From NCBI GenBank assembly GCA_035771165.1, contig JAWNZC010000304.1:248001-312000 (forward strand): a stretch of DNA of 64,000 bases, written 5' to 3'. A program made the translations under genes and the position numbers. Positions within the stretch are counted from its first letter, which is position 1; every line of letters starts with the position of its first letter. A model generated the notes under the pieces. The model was not told the DNA's origin. It worked only from the letters and a program-made list of their open reading frames with translations, and did not search any database. Below are positions 22,262 through 31,626 of the stretch, one piece after another. This DNA is from Paragorgia papillata. Its lineage: Eukaryota > Cnidaria > Anthozoa > Scleralcyonacea > Coralliidae.

Positions 22262-22545
22262 TCGTCGTCTCGTTCGCTAGTCTTTGCTGGAAAGACTCGA
22301 TGTGGTCGTCGTTGCGTCCGAACTCGACGAGTTATTCAGCAACGAAACAAGTATAGCCTTTCTTTGCGGAGTTTTAATCGTTGGGGTAACTATAAGTGTA
22401 AAAGCTTCTGTCGATATAAACACTGCCGTAGTCTCGTTCGCTAGTCTTCGATGGAAAGATTGACTCCAATCAATGCGGTCCTCGTTGTGCATCCGAGATA
22501 TTCAGCGATAGAACAAATGGCCTTCCTTTGCGAAGTTTGTCCATG
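22262..22545. repeat. Diverged tandem pair of about 110 bp
   Basis: TCTCGTTCGCTAGTCTTTG, then GGAAAGA, then GCAACGAAACAAG and CTTTCTTTGCGGAGTTT at 22266-22373 recur as TCTCGTTCGCTAGTCTTCG, GGAAAGA, GCGATAGAACAAATGG and CTTCCTTTGCGAAGTTT at 22432-22540. Confidence 0.65.
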
Positions 22546-22655
22546 AAATTTTAAAACAGTTGGTTATTAAAATCAAAAATCTTCTCGTCTTGTCGACATC
22601 GGTGAAGCTTGGTATAATTATCATGAGCTGTATCTGAGCGAGATCAACCGTGACT

Positions 22656-22803
22656 GCCGAAGAGGATCAAAATTTGCGATTTCTGATTGGTTGAGCCCCG
22701 GGTGGACCTATGCGAAGACAGTACTGTTTGTTAATTGTTTGTCTTCGCAGAGGTCCGCACGGCGCTTAACCAATCAGAAATTGCAAATTTTGATCCTCTT
22801 CAG
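22656..22803. repeat. Hairpin (GAGGATCAAAATTTGC arms)
   Basis: GAGGATCAAAATTTGCGATT and TCTGATTGGTTGAGC on the left pair with GCTTAACCAATCAGAAATTG and CAAATTTTGATCCTC on the right. A second inner pair is GACCTATGCGAAGACA / TGTCTTCGCAGAGGTC. Confidence 0.85.
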
Positions 22804-22819
22804 CAATCAAGCTTACCGT

Positions 22820-23735
22820 TACAGAGGATTTCACATAACTTTTGCCGATTGTGTTCCGAAGTTCGTTCGTTATTTCCGAAGTTGGCGACGAACTTCGCAA
22901 GTTCATTACGTAATAGCCAATCAAGTTGCGAACTTCGAAACGAACTTGTGAACTTGCGAGATTGCGAAGTTCGTTGTTCGCATCATTTCGAAATTCGCTG
23001 TTGAACGTATAGAGTAAATATTCGAATAACAACGGATCTTATTACTTTTGGTGGACAAAACCTATAGTGCTGGATTCGGCAGATTCAAGCGATCATTTCG
23101 ATATAAAATTTATTTAAATCGGGCAAACAGAAAATATTCAAACATGTTTTGAAACACACGTCTCCCAATGTAAATACGACACCCACATGAAATAATTGTA
23201 AATCTAAATAATACGAGTAAATCGAGCTGATACTTCAGTAGTGTTTTCGCTAACGGCTTGCTGCTTAGTCCAACAACTACAAAACGCAAGTAATAAGTAG
23301 CGAATAACGCCAAAAATATGAATATTTATATGTTTACCTGTTTGCATGTCTAGATATAATGTGGGTGTCGTATTACATTGGGAGACATGTGTTTCAAAAC
23401 ATGTTCAAATATTTTCTGTTCGCCCGATTTAAATAGATTTTATATTGAAATGATCGCTTGAATTTGCCGAATCCAGCACTATAGGTTTTGTCCACCGAAA
23501 GTATTTAGATCCGTTGTTATTCGAATATTTACTCTATACGTCCAACAGGGAACTTTGAAATGATGCCGTGAACGAACTTCGCAATCTCGCAAGTTCGCAA
23601 CTTCGTTTCGAAGTTCGCAACTTGATTGGCTACTACGTAATGAATTTGCGAAGTTCGTCGCCAACTTCGGAAATAACGAACGAACTTCGGAACACAATCG
23701 GCAAAAGTTATGTGAAATCCTCTGTAATTCAACGA
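22820..23735. repeat. 0.9-kb inverted repeat with ~370-bp arms
   Basis: The left arm (22820-23190) and right arm (23365-23735) are complementary throughout. Shared words include CAGAGGATTTCACATAACTT, GAAGTTCGTTCGTTATTTCC, ACTATAGGTTTTGTCC and CCCAATGTAA. The arms contain dense CGAAGTTCG words (many GAACTTCG/CGAAGTTC palindromes). The centre (about 170 bp) is unpaired. It lies inside the 3.2-kb foldback, so it is probably a second palindromic insertion. Confidence 0.88.
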
Positions 23736-24249
23736 CAAACTTAATAAACGGCTGTAGAGATTTAAAGCAACGAAATACCGACGTATAGAAGAAAATCCTT
23801 CAGCGAAGTAAAATGTCAGATTATTAAACGACGTTTTAAATGATTGAAATAAAATATTGCCGTTTCCAGCGGCGCCACTCAATTCTTCACTGACAGTCAG
23901 AATAAAAGCTCGAGTAAAAGGACTATCACTTGAGATATATCCACAACTGAAACACTGCCAGAGTCTAGACAAATCGAACGTCCGTGACCATGAATGATTC
24001 GTTATTTTGATTTTAATATTACGACTAAAAATCAACAAAGTATAGCAAGGTGAGACAGCTATCCCCGGACCGCGACTATTGTTACTCCAAGTAAAGTCAA
24101 ACAAGGATGAAACTTTTATACAATGCCGTCAATGCACCATAAACTCTTCTCAACTCTTCTTAAAATTTGAAATTTTTCTTATCTAACGCACCGCTTAGGT
24201 AGCACTCGACTTCTGAACTCAAAGCTAACCAACATGCTGCGAATTATCT

Positions 24250-24665
24250 TCTCATTTGGAGTTAAATTCAGTTCCATCATTCAAGATCAAATTTAACTCC
24301 ATTATTAAGAGTAATTTTTAACTCCATCAGACCAGGATCAAATTTAACTCCATTATTAAGAGTAATTTTTAACTCCATCAGACCAGGAGTTAAATTTAAC
24401 TCCATTATGCAGGAGTTAAAACAACTCCTGGAGTAGAATAACGTGGGTCAAAAATAACTCCACTAATCTTACTCTAATGTTGGAGTTATTTCAACTCCCC
24501 TGATGGAGTTAAAATAACTAGACATATGGAGTAAAATGAAAAGGTAACTCCTCAGTTGGAGTTAAATTAACTCCGTTATTGGAGTCAAAATAACTCTGAA
24601 ATTTTTACTCTACCAAAAGGAGTTATTTTTACTCCCTTGATGGAATTAAAATAACTCCTTGAAAT
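24250..24665. repeat. GGAGTTA/TAACTCC array, right end of the 3.2-kb element
   Basis: More than twenty TAACTCC or GGAGTTA words, with an internal duplication of about 60 bp (the phrase ATTTAACTCCATTATTAAGA occurs twice, as does TTTTTAACTCCATCAGACCA). It is longer than the left array, so the arrays have expanded unequally. Confidence 0.85.
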
Positions 24666-25227
24666 TAACAGTGCGTCAGCGCATTTCCTAGGAGCTTAAG
24701 CTAGCCATACACAATAGAAAGGGAGAAATTCCCACGCATCTCTTGCTAAACTGCTATTTATATTGTTCGAGCGCTGTTTTATTATGACTTTGTTGAATTC
24801 TTGACCTAAATTTCTTTAAATTCCAAAGCCTTCTTTTACGTGGGCCGGCATACCAACTGAGCTCGCGGAAGATCGTCGTGTGACTCTCCAGAAAGTGTTC
24901 TAATGTTCCCCAAATAAGCAAAGCAGTTCGCGAATTGCGACTGTTGTTCTTACCGAACCACATAGTCTACAGACTGCAGGAACTTCATTATCTCCGACAA
25001 TTGGATTTTTAGGATTTAACTCAGAGATTTAACTCTGGATTTAACTCGGGGTTTAATGCTGTTGATGATCGGAAGAGACGTTGCCAACTTTTCACAGATA
25101 TTGTATTCGCTTTTGCCCATTTACATCAACTCCTCTTTTATGCATCTGCAGAATCGATTGTTTATCCGACCTCCGCACCCCTCCACCCTAGTAATAAAAA
25201 ATTGTTATCTCCCAGATTATAGGAGAC

Positions 25228-25520
25228 ACGTGACCAGCCGATAGGGTCTTTTCTCCAGCGTGCGCCGAGTGAAGACCCTGGGTACGAGGTTGATATCGCT
25301 GCTGTGTGATGGCGTTTAATTTAGTTAAGTTCAGACTTTTTCGCTGCTGTGTGACGGCGTTTAATTTAGTTAAGTTCAAACTTTTTCGCTGCTGTGTGCA
25401 TGACGGCGTTTAATTTAGTTAAGTTGAGACTTTTTCGCTGCTGTGTGACGGCGTTTACTTTAGTTAAGTTTAGCCGATATCGCGCTGCTGTGTGACGGCG
25501 TTTTAATTTAGTTAAGTTCA
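25228..25520. repeat. GCTGCTGTGTGACGGCGTTT tandem array (5 units)
   Basis: It begins with GGGTCTTTTCTCCAGCGTGC and CCTGGGTACGAGGTTG, followed by five units of about 45-50 bp, each CGCTGCTGTGTG(A)CGGCGTTTAATTTAGTTAAGTT with a variable linker (CAGACTTTTT or TAGCCGATAT). It ends directly before the candidate LTR. The same repeat with two units is at 19747-19835. Confidence 0.85.
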
Positions 25521-25521
25521 G

Positions 25522-25689
25522 TGTGGCCGCCACGAGGCTATTTATCTTTTTAATTTATTTAGATTTATTTTTTATAAAAGCACCAAGCATGCTTTAGTTA
25601 AGATATTCAAGACTTTAAAGTGTAGGTAGCAACATATTTTACGTTGCCAGTAAATAAAGTTATACGGTATCAGTAAAACTTGTTGTTCA
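25522..25689 (+). mobile_element. Candidate 5' LTR of the BEL/Pao element
   Basis: The segment begins TGTGGCCGCCACGAGG and ends TTGTTGTTCA (TG...CA). It contains TATAAAAGCACC near 25574 and AATAAAG near 25655, in the order expected for promoter and polyadenylation signals. It stands just upstream of the gag-like region. At 168 bp it is short for an LTR, and no second copy exists in the window, so this is inference from position and signals. Confidence 0.4.
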
Positions 25690-25759
25690 AATTAATCGTG
25701 TATGCTTTACGGTGAGCAAGCACCGTCACAGTAAAATATGTACCTAACTTAATGTAAGG

Positions 25760-26880
25760 ATGGACCATCATCAAATAATTTATAGCGGTACAAGACAAAG
25801 TCGCTCGCTGCCTGAAGCCGTGGAAAGCCGTGAAGTGAATCCAAAGCTTGGCGACAGTAGAAGGGAAACCGAAGCAAATGAACGAACTTGTAGACGAAAG
25901 CCTATATACAGCCAAATTAGGCATGTCCTGGGTCATGGAAAACTTAAAGAAGAATAGAACAACAGCTGGGGCAGCGCTTCGAAAGCAAATAAAGAAAGTG
26001 AATTTTCTTTTAGAAGATCTGTGTGACATCTCAGCTTTAGAAAGAGAAAGAGATATCCTGGATGTGTGTCGAGATAAGCTAAACGAAGCTCGTCAGCTTT
26101 ATAATTTAAAATTGGAAATTCATGAAGAAGTCAACGCTGCGTATCAATGGTTTGACATGCGAGATCGCGAACATTTCCAGTGTCGTATCAAGATTAACGA
26201 GAAGTTAAAAACACTCGAGAGAGAAAGATCTGAAATAGTTTCACAAAGAAGCTCGTCTTCAAGGTCATCATGAAGTTCTACATCATCGGTTACGTCGAAG
26301 AGGGCAAAAGCTGCAGCAAAGGCCGCATCTCTTCAAGTCGAAATGGAGTTCATAGAAAAAGAAGCCGACTGAATTCAAAAGACTTCAAGTCATGAAAGAG
26401 ATTGCTAAAGCTAAGGCGGAAGAAGCGACTATGAAGAATATAGAAGAAGAAATTGAAGTGATTTCAAAGTCTGAAGATATAAGGATTGAATTCGACAACG
26501 ATATGGAAGCCTATTTCAATGCAAACAAACATCTCGTGACGAAGAAGAAAGAACCCGTTTGGGGAAAACCCTCAATAATTCATGCAAGCACTCAGTTGGA
26601 ACGTCCAGCTTCAGACCTTCCTGAAGTTTCTGATTCGTGGCCAGATCTTCCTACTCAAGACGTAATAAAGCAATCGCGTGGCATTACGAAGAAAGTGGAG
26701 TTAAATCCAAATGTGCTAGAATTTATTCCTCCACCTAAGACGAATCCTACTACGAAGAGTCGAGTACAAAGCACCGGCCGGGATTCCCACATCTCAAACT
26801 CATTAATAATTCATGAAGAAAACACAAAGGAAATCAGTACCGTGTCGGTGGTTTGGATATCGGAGGAAGAAATTACATAA
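25760..26880 (+). pseudogene. BEL/Pao gag N-terminal region (coiled coil), broken
   Basis: The first open part (from 25760) shifts frame near 25845 and continues to a stop at 26271 within a Ser-rich linker. The frame then resumes as an Ala/Lys-rich helix (to a stop at 26370) and, after another shift, runs 26392-26880 as a Glu/Lys-rich coiled coil followed by a Pro-rich tail. An early helical block with R-K-Q-I-x-K-V, a short Ser-rich hinge and then a long charged coiled coil is the usual layout upstream of the DUF1759 domain in BEL/Pao gag. Degenerate codons and three breaks show it is dead. A 60-bp piece of its end is repeated at 26917-26976, and a diverged relative is at 41755-41875. Confidence 0.7.
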
Positions 26881-26977
26881 ATTAAGCAAACTTTCATCTT
26901 GATTTTCTCTTCAAAAACTCATTAATAATTCATGAGGAAAACACAAAGGAAATCAGTACCATGTCCGTGGTTTTATA

Positions 26978-27365
26978 CCTGATAAAACTTCTTGACGTCA
27001 GAAAGAATACTAATGAACATACAATTTTATATAAAGAATACTAATGAACATAACATCCAATAACGAATCGTTTTTGAAGCCATTCAAAACACTCGCATCA
27101 CGTGTTTTATCAGATCTAAAACACCCGTGCCGCGCCCTCGTGGTTTTAAATCTGATAAAACACTCCTGCTCGTGTTTTAAATATTACTTAAAATACTGAT
27201 TTGTTTGAGATGCTATATCATACACTCGGAGGAGTGTTTCATCAGGAAATCCAAACACCTCGAAGTTTGTTCAAAAAGCTCGGCTTCGCCTCGGTTTTCA
27301 ACAAACGTCTCGGTGTTTGGATATCCTGATGAAACACTCCTCCTCGTGTATGATATATTACTTAA
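26978..27365. mobile_element. Palindromic insertions inside the BEL/Pao element
   Basis: Two adjacent palindromic stretches. In 27075-27185, CGTGTTTTATCAGAT and ATCTGATAAAACACT flank a CGCGCC loop. In 27222-27360, ATATCATACACTC...GAGGAGTGTTTCATCAGG pairs with CCTGATGAAACACTCCTC...CGTGTATGATAT around a GGCTTCGCC loop. The second is related to the insertion at 34340-34465 (GTTTGGATA-CC-GTGAAACACTC). Both separate gag coiled coil from DUF1759. Confidence 0.7.
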
Positions 27366-27439
27366 CACCTAATTATGGTTCATACCAAATACCGAATCGT
27401 GGCCCAAATGAGAACCAAAAAGATCTCAGCTCAGTTCGG

Positions 27440-28325
27440 TATTGAAGCTGCTAGCTAAATAACAAGGGCTGAATTGTCCTCCTAAACAGCAACCACCAGT
27501 GTTTTCTGGAAGCTACTTGGATTATCCAAGCTTTGTGAGCGCGTTTGATTGTTTAATTGAAAGCAGAGTTGACGACCCAAGGTTAAGGGGGCGATTACAT
27601 GGACCGGGCTGGACCGGCTAACCGGAATGAGTTTACGAAACGATTACATGGAGCGGGCTACCCGGTAAGCCGGGATGCTTTCAGGCCGAAATTCGCAATT
27701 ATCAAGTAAATAAGGGCAAGTTACGTTAGTTTTACTTCAGTTTTACACTAATTAGTCTATTATTTATTTTGTAAGCCCATCGTTAATAAAAAGATTGTTA
27801 AAGCTAACCCAGGAAAGCGTCGTCACGACGACTAATTAATTTATTAAATCTTCGCTTTGATCACGAAACACACAAACAACGTTGATGTTCTATTTCAGTT
27901 CCTTTCAGTACTATTTATTCACACAGTCAAGCAAACGAACGCGTATCGAAGCGAGTTCAACAGTTTTTCAGCCCGGTTTGCCGGGATGAAAACGATTACA
28001 TGGACATTTTCATCCCGGTTAACTGGGCTAGCCCGCTTGCCATGTAATCGAAATGTTAAAACAACATGCGTTTTATATATATAAAGCGGGCTAGACAGGT
28101 TAACCGAGCTAGCCCGGTTAACCGGGCCAGCCCGGTCCATGTAATCGCCACCTTAGATTGTATTACCTGAATCAATTTACAAGTGGTGATGCAAATGAAG
28201 TTATTAAAGGTTTGGTCAACTTGAATTCTCCGGAGGCTTATACAAAGGCGAGAAAGCTTCTAAAGGAACGATTCGGGCATCCTTATCGCGTCGCTCAAGT
28301 GTAAAAAGAAAGATTAAAGAATTGG
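27440..28325 (+). pseudogene. BEL/Pao DUF1759-like region, split by a MITE
   Basis: Left part (27440-27585): P-x-F-S-G-S-Y-L-D-Y-P-S-F-x-S-A-F-D, ending at D-D-P-R-L. Right part (28153-28310): Y-Y-L-N-Q-F, G-D-A-N-E-V-I and A-R-K-L-L-K-E-R-F-G-x-P. These words (FxGxxxxxxxFxxxF, KLxYLxxxLxGxA, LxxRFG) match the DUF1759 region of Pao-family retrotransposon gag. The two halves belong to one domain interrupted by the TTA-flanked insertion 27586-28152. A stop follows at about 28302. Confidence 0.85.
27586..28152. mobile_element. 567-bp MITE with TTA duplication in the gag region
   Basis: The ends AGGGGGCGATTACATGGACC and, at the right, the complement of GGTGGCGATTACATGGACC continue inward as GGGCTGG. 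TTA lies on both sides (27583-27585, 28153-28155). TTA/TWA 3-bp duplications are typical of PIF/Harbinger elements (inference). The interior is rich in CCGGTTAACCGGGCTAGCCC words, giving further small palindromes. The host reading frame resumes one base out, so either the element or the host has lost a base. Confidence 0.88.
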
Positions 28326-28340
28326 GCCCCTAATAACGAT

Positions 28341-28867
28341 ATGGACGGTGTCGGGTTGCAAAAGCTTTCGGACGTTTTGATACAAACCGAAGAGGCTAAA
28401 TTAAGCCAAGAGAAGTTATACCTGGTGACGACAACGATCCGTATGCAGTTCGGACAGTCCTTGGTTGGGGAATTGTTGGCCCAGTCTCGAAGATTAACCA
28501 AACCGAACGCGAACGGACCGAAGTTTCGTGTAACCGAATCGAAGTTCGAGAAATCGGAAGGGAAAAGAGAGATTATTGATCCATCGTCAGTCAACAGAAT
28601 GTTCGAGATGGACTTCAACGAAAACAGTGACATTGTTCGAAAATCTCTTTCTCAAGATGATCAAATGTTTCTGGACAAGGTTTCTAAAGGAATCCACCTT
28701 CGACCAGATGGACACTGCGAGATTCTGTTGCCGTTTAGAGAAGATGACATCAAACTACCTAACAACAAGAAATTGGCTACCTATCGCCTCTAACGGTTGA
28801 AGTCAAGATTCGGTAATTCATGGATGAAATGACTAAGAAAGAGCACGCAGAAAAGGTCCCTCCAGAA
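28341..28867 (+). pseudogene. BEL/Pao gag end joined to pre-RT region
   Basis: An open frame of 150 codons starts in the last part of DUF1759 (Q-K-L-S-D-V-L-I-Q-T-E-E) and passes directly to N-R-M-F-E-M-D-F-N-E and H-C-E-I-L-L-P-F-R, sequence that normally lies just before the reverse transcriptase in Pao elements. The protease region (aspartic D-S/T-G motif and Cys-His zinc knuckle) that should lie between is missing, so there is an internal deletion. A stop occurs at 28791. The frame then continues weakly to the hAT-type insertion. Confidence 0.8.
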
Positions 28868-29426
28868 CAGTGCTGTAAAAGTTACATAATTTTTGTAACT
28901 AGTTACAGTTACATCGTTAGAAAAGTAACTAGCTACCGATAAAAGTTACAATGAAAAGAAACTAACTAGTTACAGTTACAAAGTTACTTCAAAAATTGTG
29001 TAACTTGTTACAAAGTAACATTCCTTTGCCCGTGTTATAGAATCAACGAAGAAATAACTGGTTTCTAGATGCCAGTACCATAATTATGTTGTTACAGCTA
29101 AATGCCTAAATATAGTTGTCACTAAGCAGAATTAGTCAAATGTGTACATAATGTACCTTTATTATTATATCAAAACCATTTTTATCAAGAGAGAATGACA
29201 TCCTCAACTGAATATCAGTAACTATACCAGTCACATTTTGAACCAAACATTGTAACTAGTTACAGTTCTTTAAAAAAGTAACTAGTTATAGTTACTTCTT
29301 CAAAAAGCAACTAGTTATAGTTACAGTTACTTCTTCAGAAAAAGTAACTAGTTTCAGTTATAGTTACTTAAAAATGTAACTAGTTACTGTAACTAGTTAC
29401 TTGTAACGAAGTTACTCACAGCACTG
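28868..29426. mobile_element. hAT-type MITE with exact 8-bp duplication
   Basis: The ends are CAGTGCTGTxAAxGTTAC and the complement, CAGTGCTG being exact. CTCCAGAA is duplicated precisely at 28860-28867 and 29427-29434. Subterminal regions are filled with GTAACTAGTTAC words. An 8-bp duplication and CAGxGxTG ends define a hAT-superfamily non-autonomous element. It sits within the retrotransposon pre-RT coding sequence, and the reading frame matches up on both sides if the element and one duplication are ignored. It is therefore younger than the BEL/Pao insertion. Confidence 0.94.
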
Positions 29427-29434
29427 CTCCAGAA

Positions 29435-30418
29435 GAAGAATCGGTTGCAGATGGTCGAACTTGGTATATTCCACACCATGGGGTGTACCATCTAAGAAAG
29501 CCTGAAAAGATTCGTGTAGTATTCGATTGTTCATCGGAGTACAAGGAAGAATCATCAATAAACATCTCCTACAAGGCCCTGACCTTACGAATAAGCTGAT
29601 AGGTGTTTTGACAAGATTTCGACAAGAGTCCGTTGCCTTCACGAGCGACATAGAGGCAATGTTTCTTCAAGTGAAAGTGACGAAAGACTGTCGAGATTTC
29701 CTTCGTTTTTTATGGTGGCCACACGGTGATAGAAGCAAAGAAGTTGAGACGTACAAAATGACGGTTCATCTATTTGGAGCGGCATCTTCACAAGGCTGCT
29801 CGAACTTTGCATTAAAACAAACAGCCGACGATAACGAAAAAGGACATTGGTGAAAGACCAGCCGAGTTCTTAAAAAAGAACTTCTACGTCGATGATGGTC
29901 TCAAATCCGTTCCTTCCGTAGATGAAGCCGTTAGTTGATAAGTCAAACCAAAGAAATGTGTAGTCGTGGTGGATTCAATCTACATAAATTTATCAGCAAC
30001 AAGAAAGAAGTGATCCAAGAAATTCCTGAAGAAGACCGTGCCAAAACAGTGAAGAATCTTGATCTCGAAGTCTTGCCAGTTGAAAGAGTGCTAGGTGTTC
30101 AATGGTGCATAGAAGCTGACAACTTCGAATTCCGTATTCTGCTGCAAGATCGACCTTTGACTAGAAGAGGAGTTCTAGCAACCGTTAGTTCCATTTATGA
30201 TCCATTGGGCTTCGTAGCGCCCATCATTCTGACAGGAAAAGGGATACTTCACAATCTATGTCGCGACAAGCTGGACTGGGATGATGAAATTCCTGACAAT
30301 ATCAAGATGCAATGGGAGAAATGGAGGAAAGAGCTGCACCGCCTGAAAGATCTATCGATTCCCAATGCGGACATATTTCCCCCCTTTATTTCAGCTATGG
30401 CTGCATGTGCAGCCGTTT
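29435..30418 (+). pseudogene. BEL/Pao reverse transcriptase, frameshifted and truncated
   Basis: Diagnostic words in order: W-Y-I-P-H-H-G-V-Y-H (29460), [18 protein letters not shown] (29647), [16 protein letters not shown], then after a frame change the catalytic Y-V-D-D at 29885-29896, followed by L-G-V-Q-W and S-I-Y-D-P-L-G-F-V-A-P. This order is specific to the Pao group, the last block being the region annotated as Peptidase_A17. There is a stop at 29851, a frame shift, a stop at 29935, and the sequence is cut at about 30418 before RNase H and integrase. No 3' LTR is visible. Confidence 0.92.
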
Positions 30419-30479
30419 AAATGGGATATATCGTCTTGTCCGCTTATTATCGAATTTCCTTTTTTTTTGGAAACCAGCA

Positions 30480-31285
30480 GAACGATGTTCGGACTGCAAT
30501 TACGCCAATGACCAGGGTTTTTGCTCTTGCCAGCAGTGCATGTGGCTTTCGGAAGGATAAACGCATGGTAATGGAGACTCGGAAGTTTTCAATCAACCTA
30601 TACGCGCCTGGCCTGCACGACTTGCCGCGGGGACGGTTGACAGTTATATTGGTAAATTACGAGCTATATTTATCTCTGTCGGTAGGGCGGGTCCCGTTAA
30701 TGACTCATTGGGTGTTGGAAATCCGCAGCTCATCCTACGATTGAACAATATCTCGTCTCTATACGCGAAGAACAGGCTCCAGCTAGGATAGCTCCGAAGC
30801 AAGCGACTCCGTTCTTTTTTTGATAAATTCGTCGCCTTGTGTACCACGCTTCGTGCCCAGACCTTATCCCCTATCCTCACTTCCACAGCTCGATACCTCT
30901 ACGGTCGGGATCTCGCCTTTTTCTGTCTGGATTTTTACCCCGGTGACGGAGCCTCTGACGTAGGGCGCGTCAAGACGAGAGAAATCTTAGAATTTTCGCG
31001 CGGGTTGCTCAATCAGGCTATCTCTCTTGGGCGCTTCTTAGAAGAGGTGGCACGACGCGAGTCACACGACGGATGGAAAAATCTCAAGACCGTTTATTAC
31101 TCCAAATCCGATGTAGTGATGAATACGGCCAGAGTCGCAAGCCTCCTCAGCGCTGGGTGCTCTCCTTCCTCGTCTCAACAAGTCTTAGAGGCTACACGTT
31201 TAGGTGTAGAATTCCGTGCACGCGCAATAATCTTCAGGATTGTCGTGTCGCTTTTCCCTGATTCCTTTCATTGCCTTCCGTTCTG
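30480..31285 (+). pseudogene. Tyrosine recombinase (YR element) remnant
   Basis: In one frame: a small zinc-ribbon-like stretch C-S-D-C-N-Y-A-N-D-x-G-F-x-S-C-Q-Q-C (30486-30540), a stop at 30558, then a helical N-terminal core-binding-like segment L-A-A-G-T-V-D-S-Y-I-G-K-L-R-A-I-F (30620-30670), S-L-G-V-G-N-P (30700), a stop at 30789, and a catalytic-domain start R-D-L-A-F-F-x-L-D-F-Y-x-G-D-G-A-S-D-V-G-R-V (30900-30970). Tyrosine recombinases of this animal group have G-D-R-A-S-D-L-G-R-V, where R is the first catalytic Arg; here the codon is GGA (30948-30950). The C-terminal part (His-x-x-Arg, Tyr) is not recognisable. It lies right after the truncated BEL/Pao element; an element of DIRS, Ngaro or Crypton type cannot be distinguished. 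GC content is higher than its neighbours. Confidence 0.6.
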
Positions 31286-31289
31286 AGTA

Positions 31290-31626
31290 TTGGAGGGTAT
31301 ATTAATAAATGGGCAACATGTTTTTTTGTTTATAGGGTGGTTATTCCTAGGTTTAGTCTATTACGCTTCAACTTAGGGCATAGGAAAATTACCTTAGTCC
31401 CATTCTTAATTCCCTCTGCTGAAGGTAGTGTGGGAGGTAGACCACTGTGAATATATTACTATATTTCGATCCTTATTTTTCAATAGCCTTGAAGTTATAT
31501 ACTTTCATATACTTTCAATTTGTCCAACTGTAAAGAAATGGCAACAAAATAGAGATTTTTAATGATATCAAGTAGCCTAGCACTAATAAAGATACATTCA
31601 AATGGTGTTTTCAAGCCATAATAAAT
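31290..31626. other. No feature seen
   Basis: AT-rich spacer between the recombinase remnant and repeat D. No coding or repeat signal recognised. Confidence 0.45.

Larger units (their letters stand above)
21463..24674. mobile_element. 3.2-kb foldback element with GGAGTTA-array ends
   Basis: The left end GCACAGTTAATTTCAAGGAG and the right end, whose complement reads GCACTGTTAATTTCAAGGAG, are inverted (one mismatch in 20, extending through GTTA). Both ends run into arrays of GGAGTTA/TAACTCC words (21478-21730 and 24250-24665). The interior holds a duplicated 110-bp segment (22262-22545), a hairpin (22656-22803) and a 0.9-kb inverted repeat (22820-23735). No transposase is visible; a 191-codon open frame on the minus strand (23529-24104) has no motif I recognise and overlaps the palindrome. 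No target duplication is obvious. It is best described as a large non-autonomous element of unknown class. Confidence 0.72.

Noticed and set aside
23529..24104. 191-codon minus-strand frame as a transposase for the 3.2-kb element
   Set aside because: No DDE, zinc-finger or other motif is visible, and its C-terminal part is the palindrome arm.
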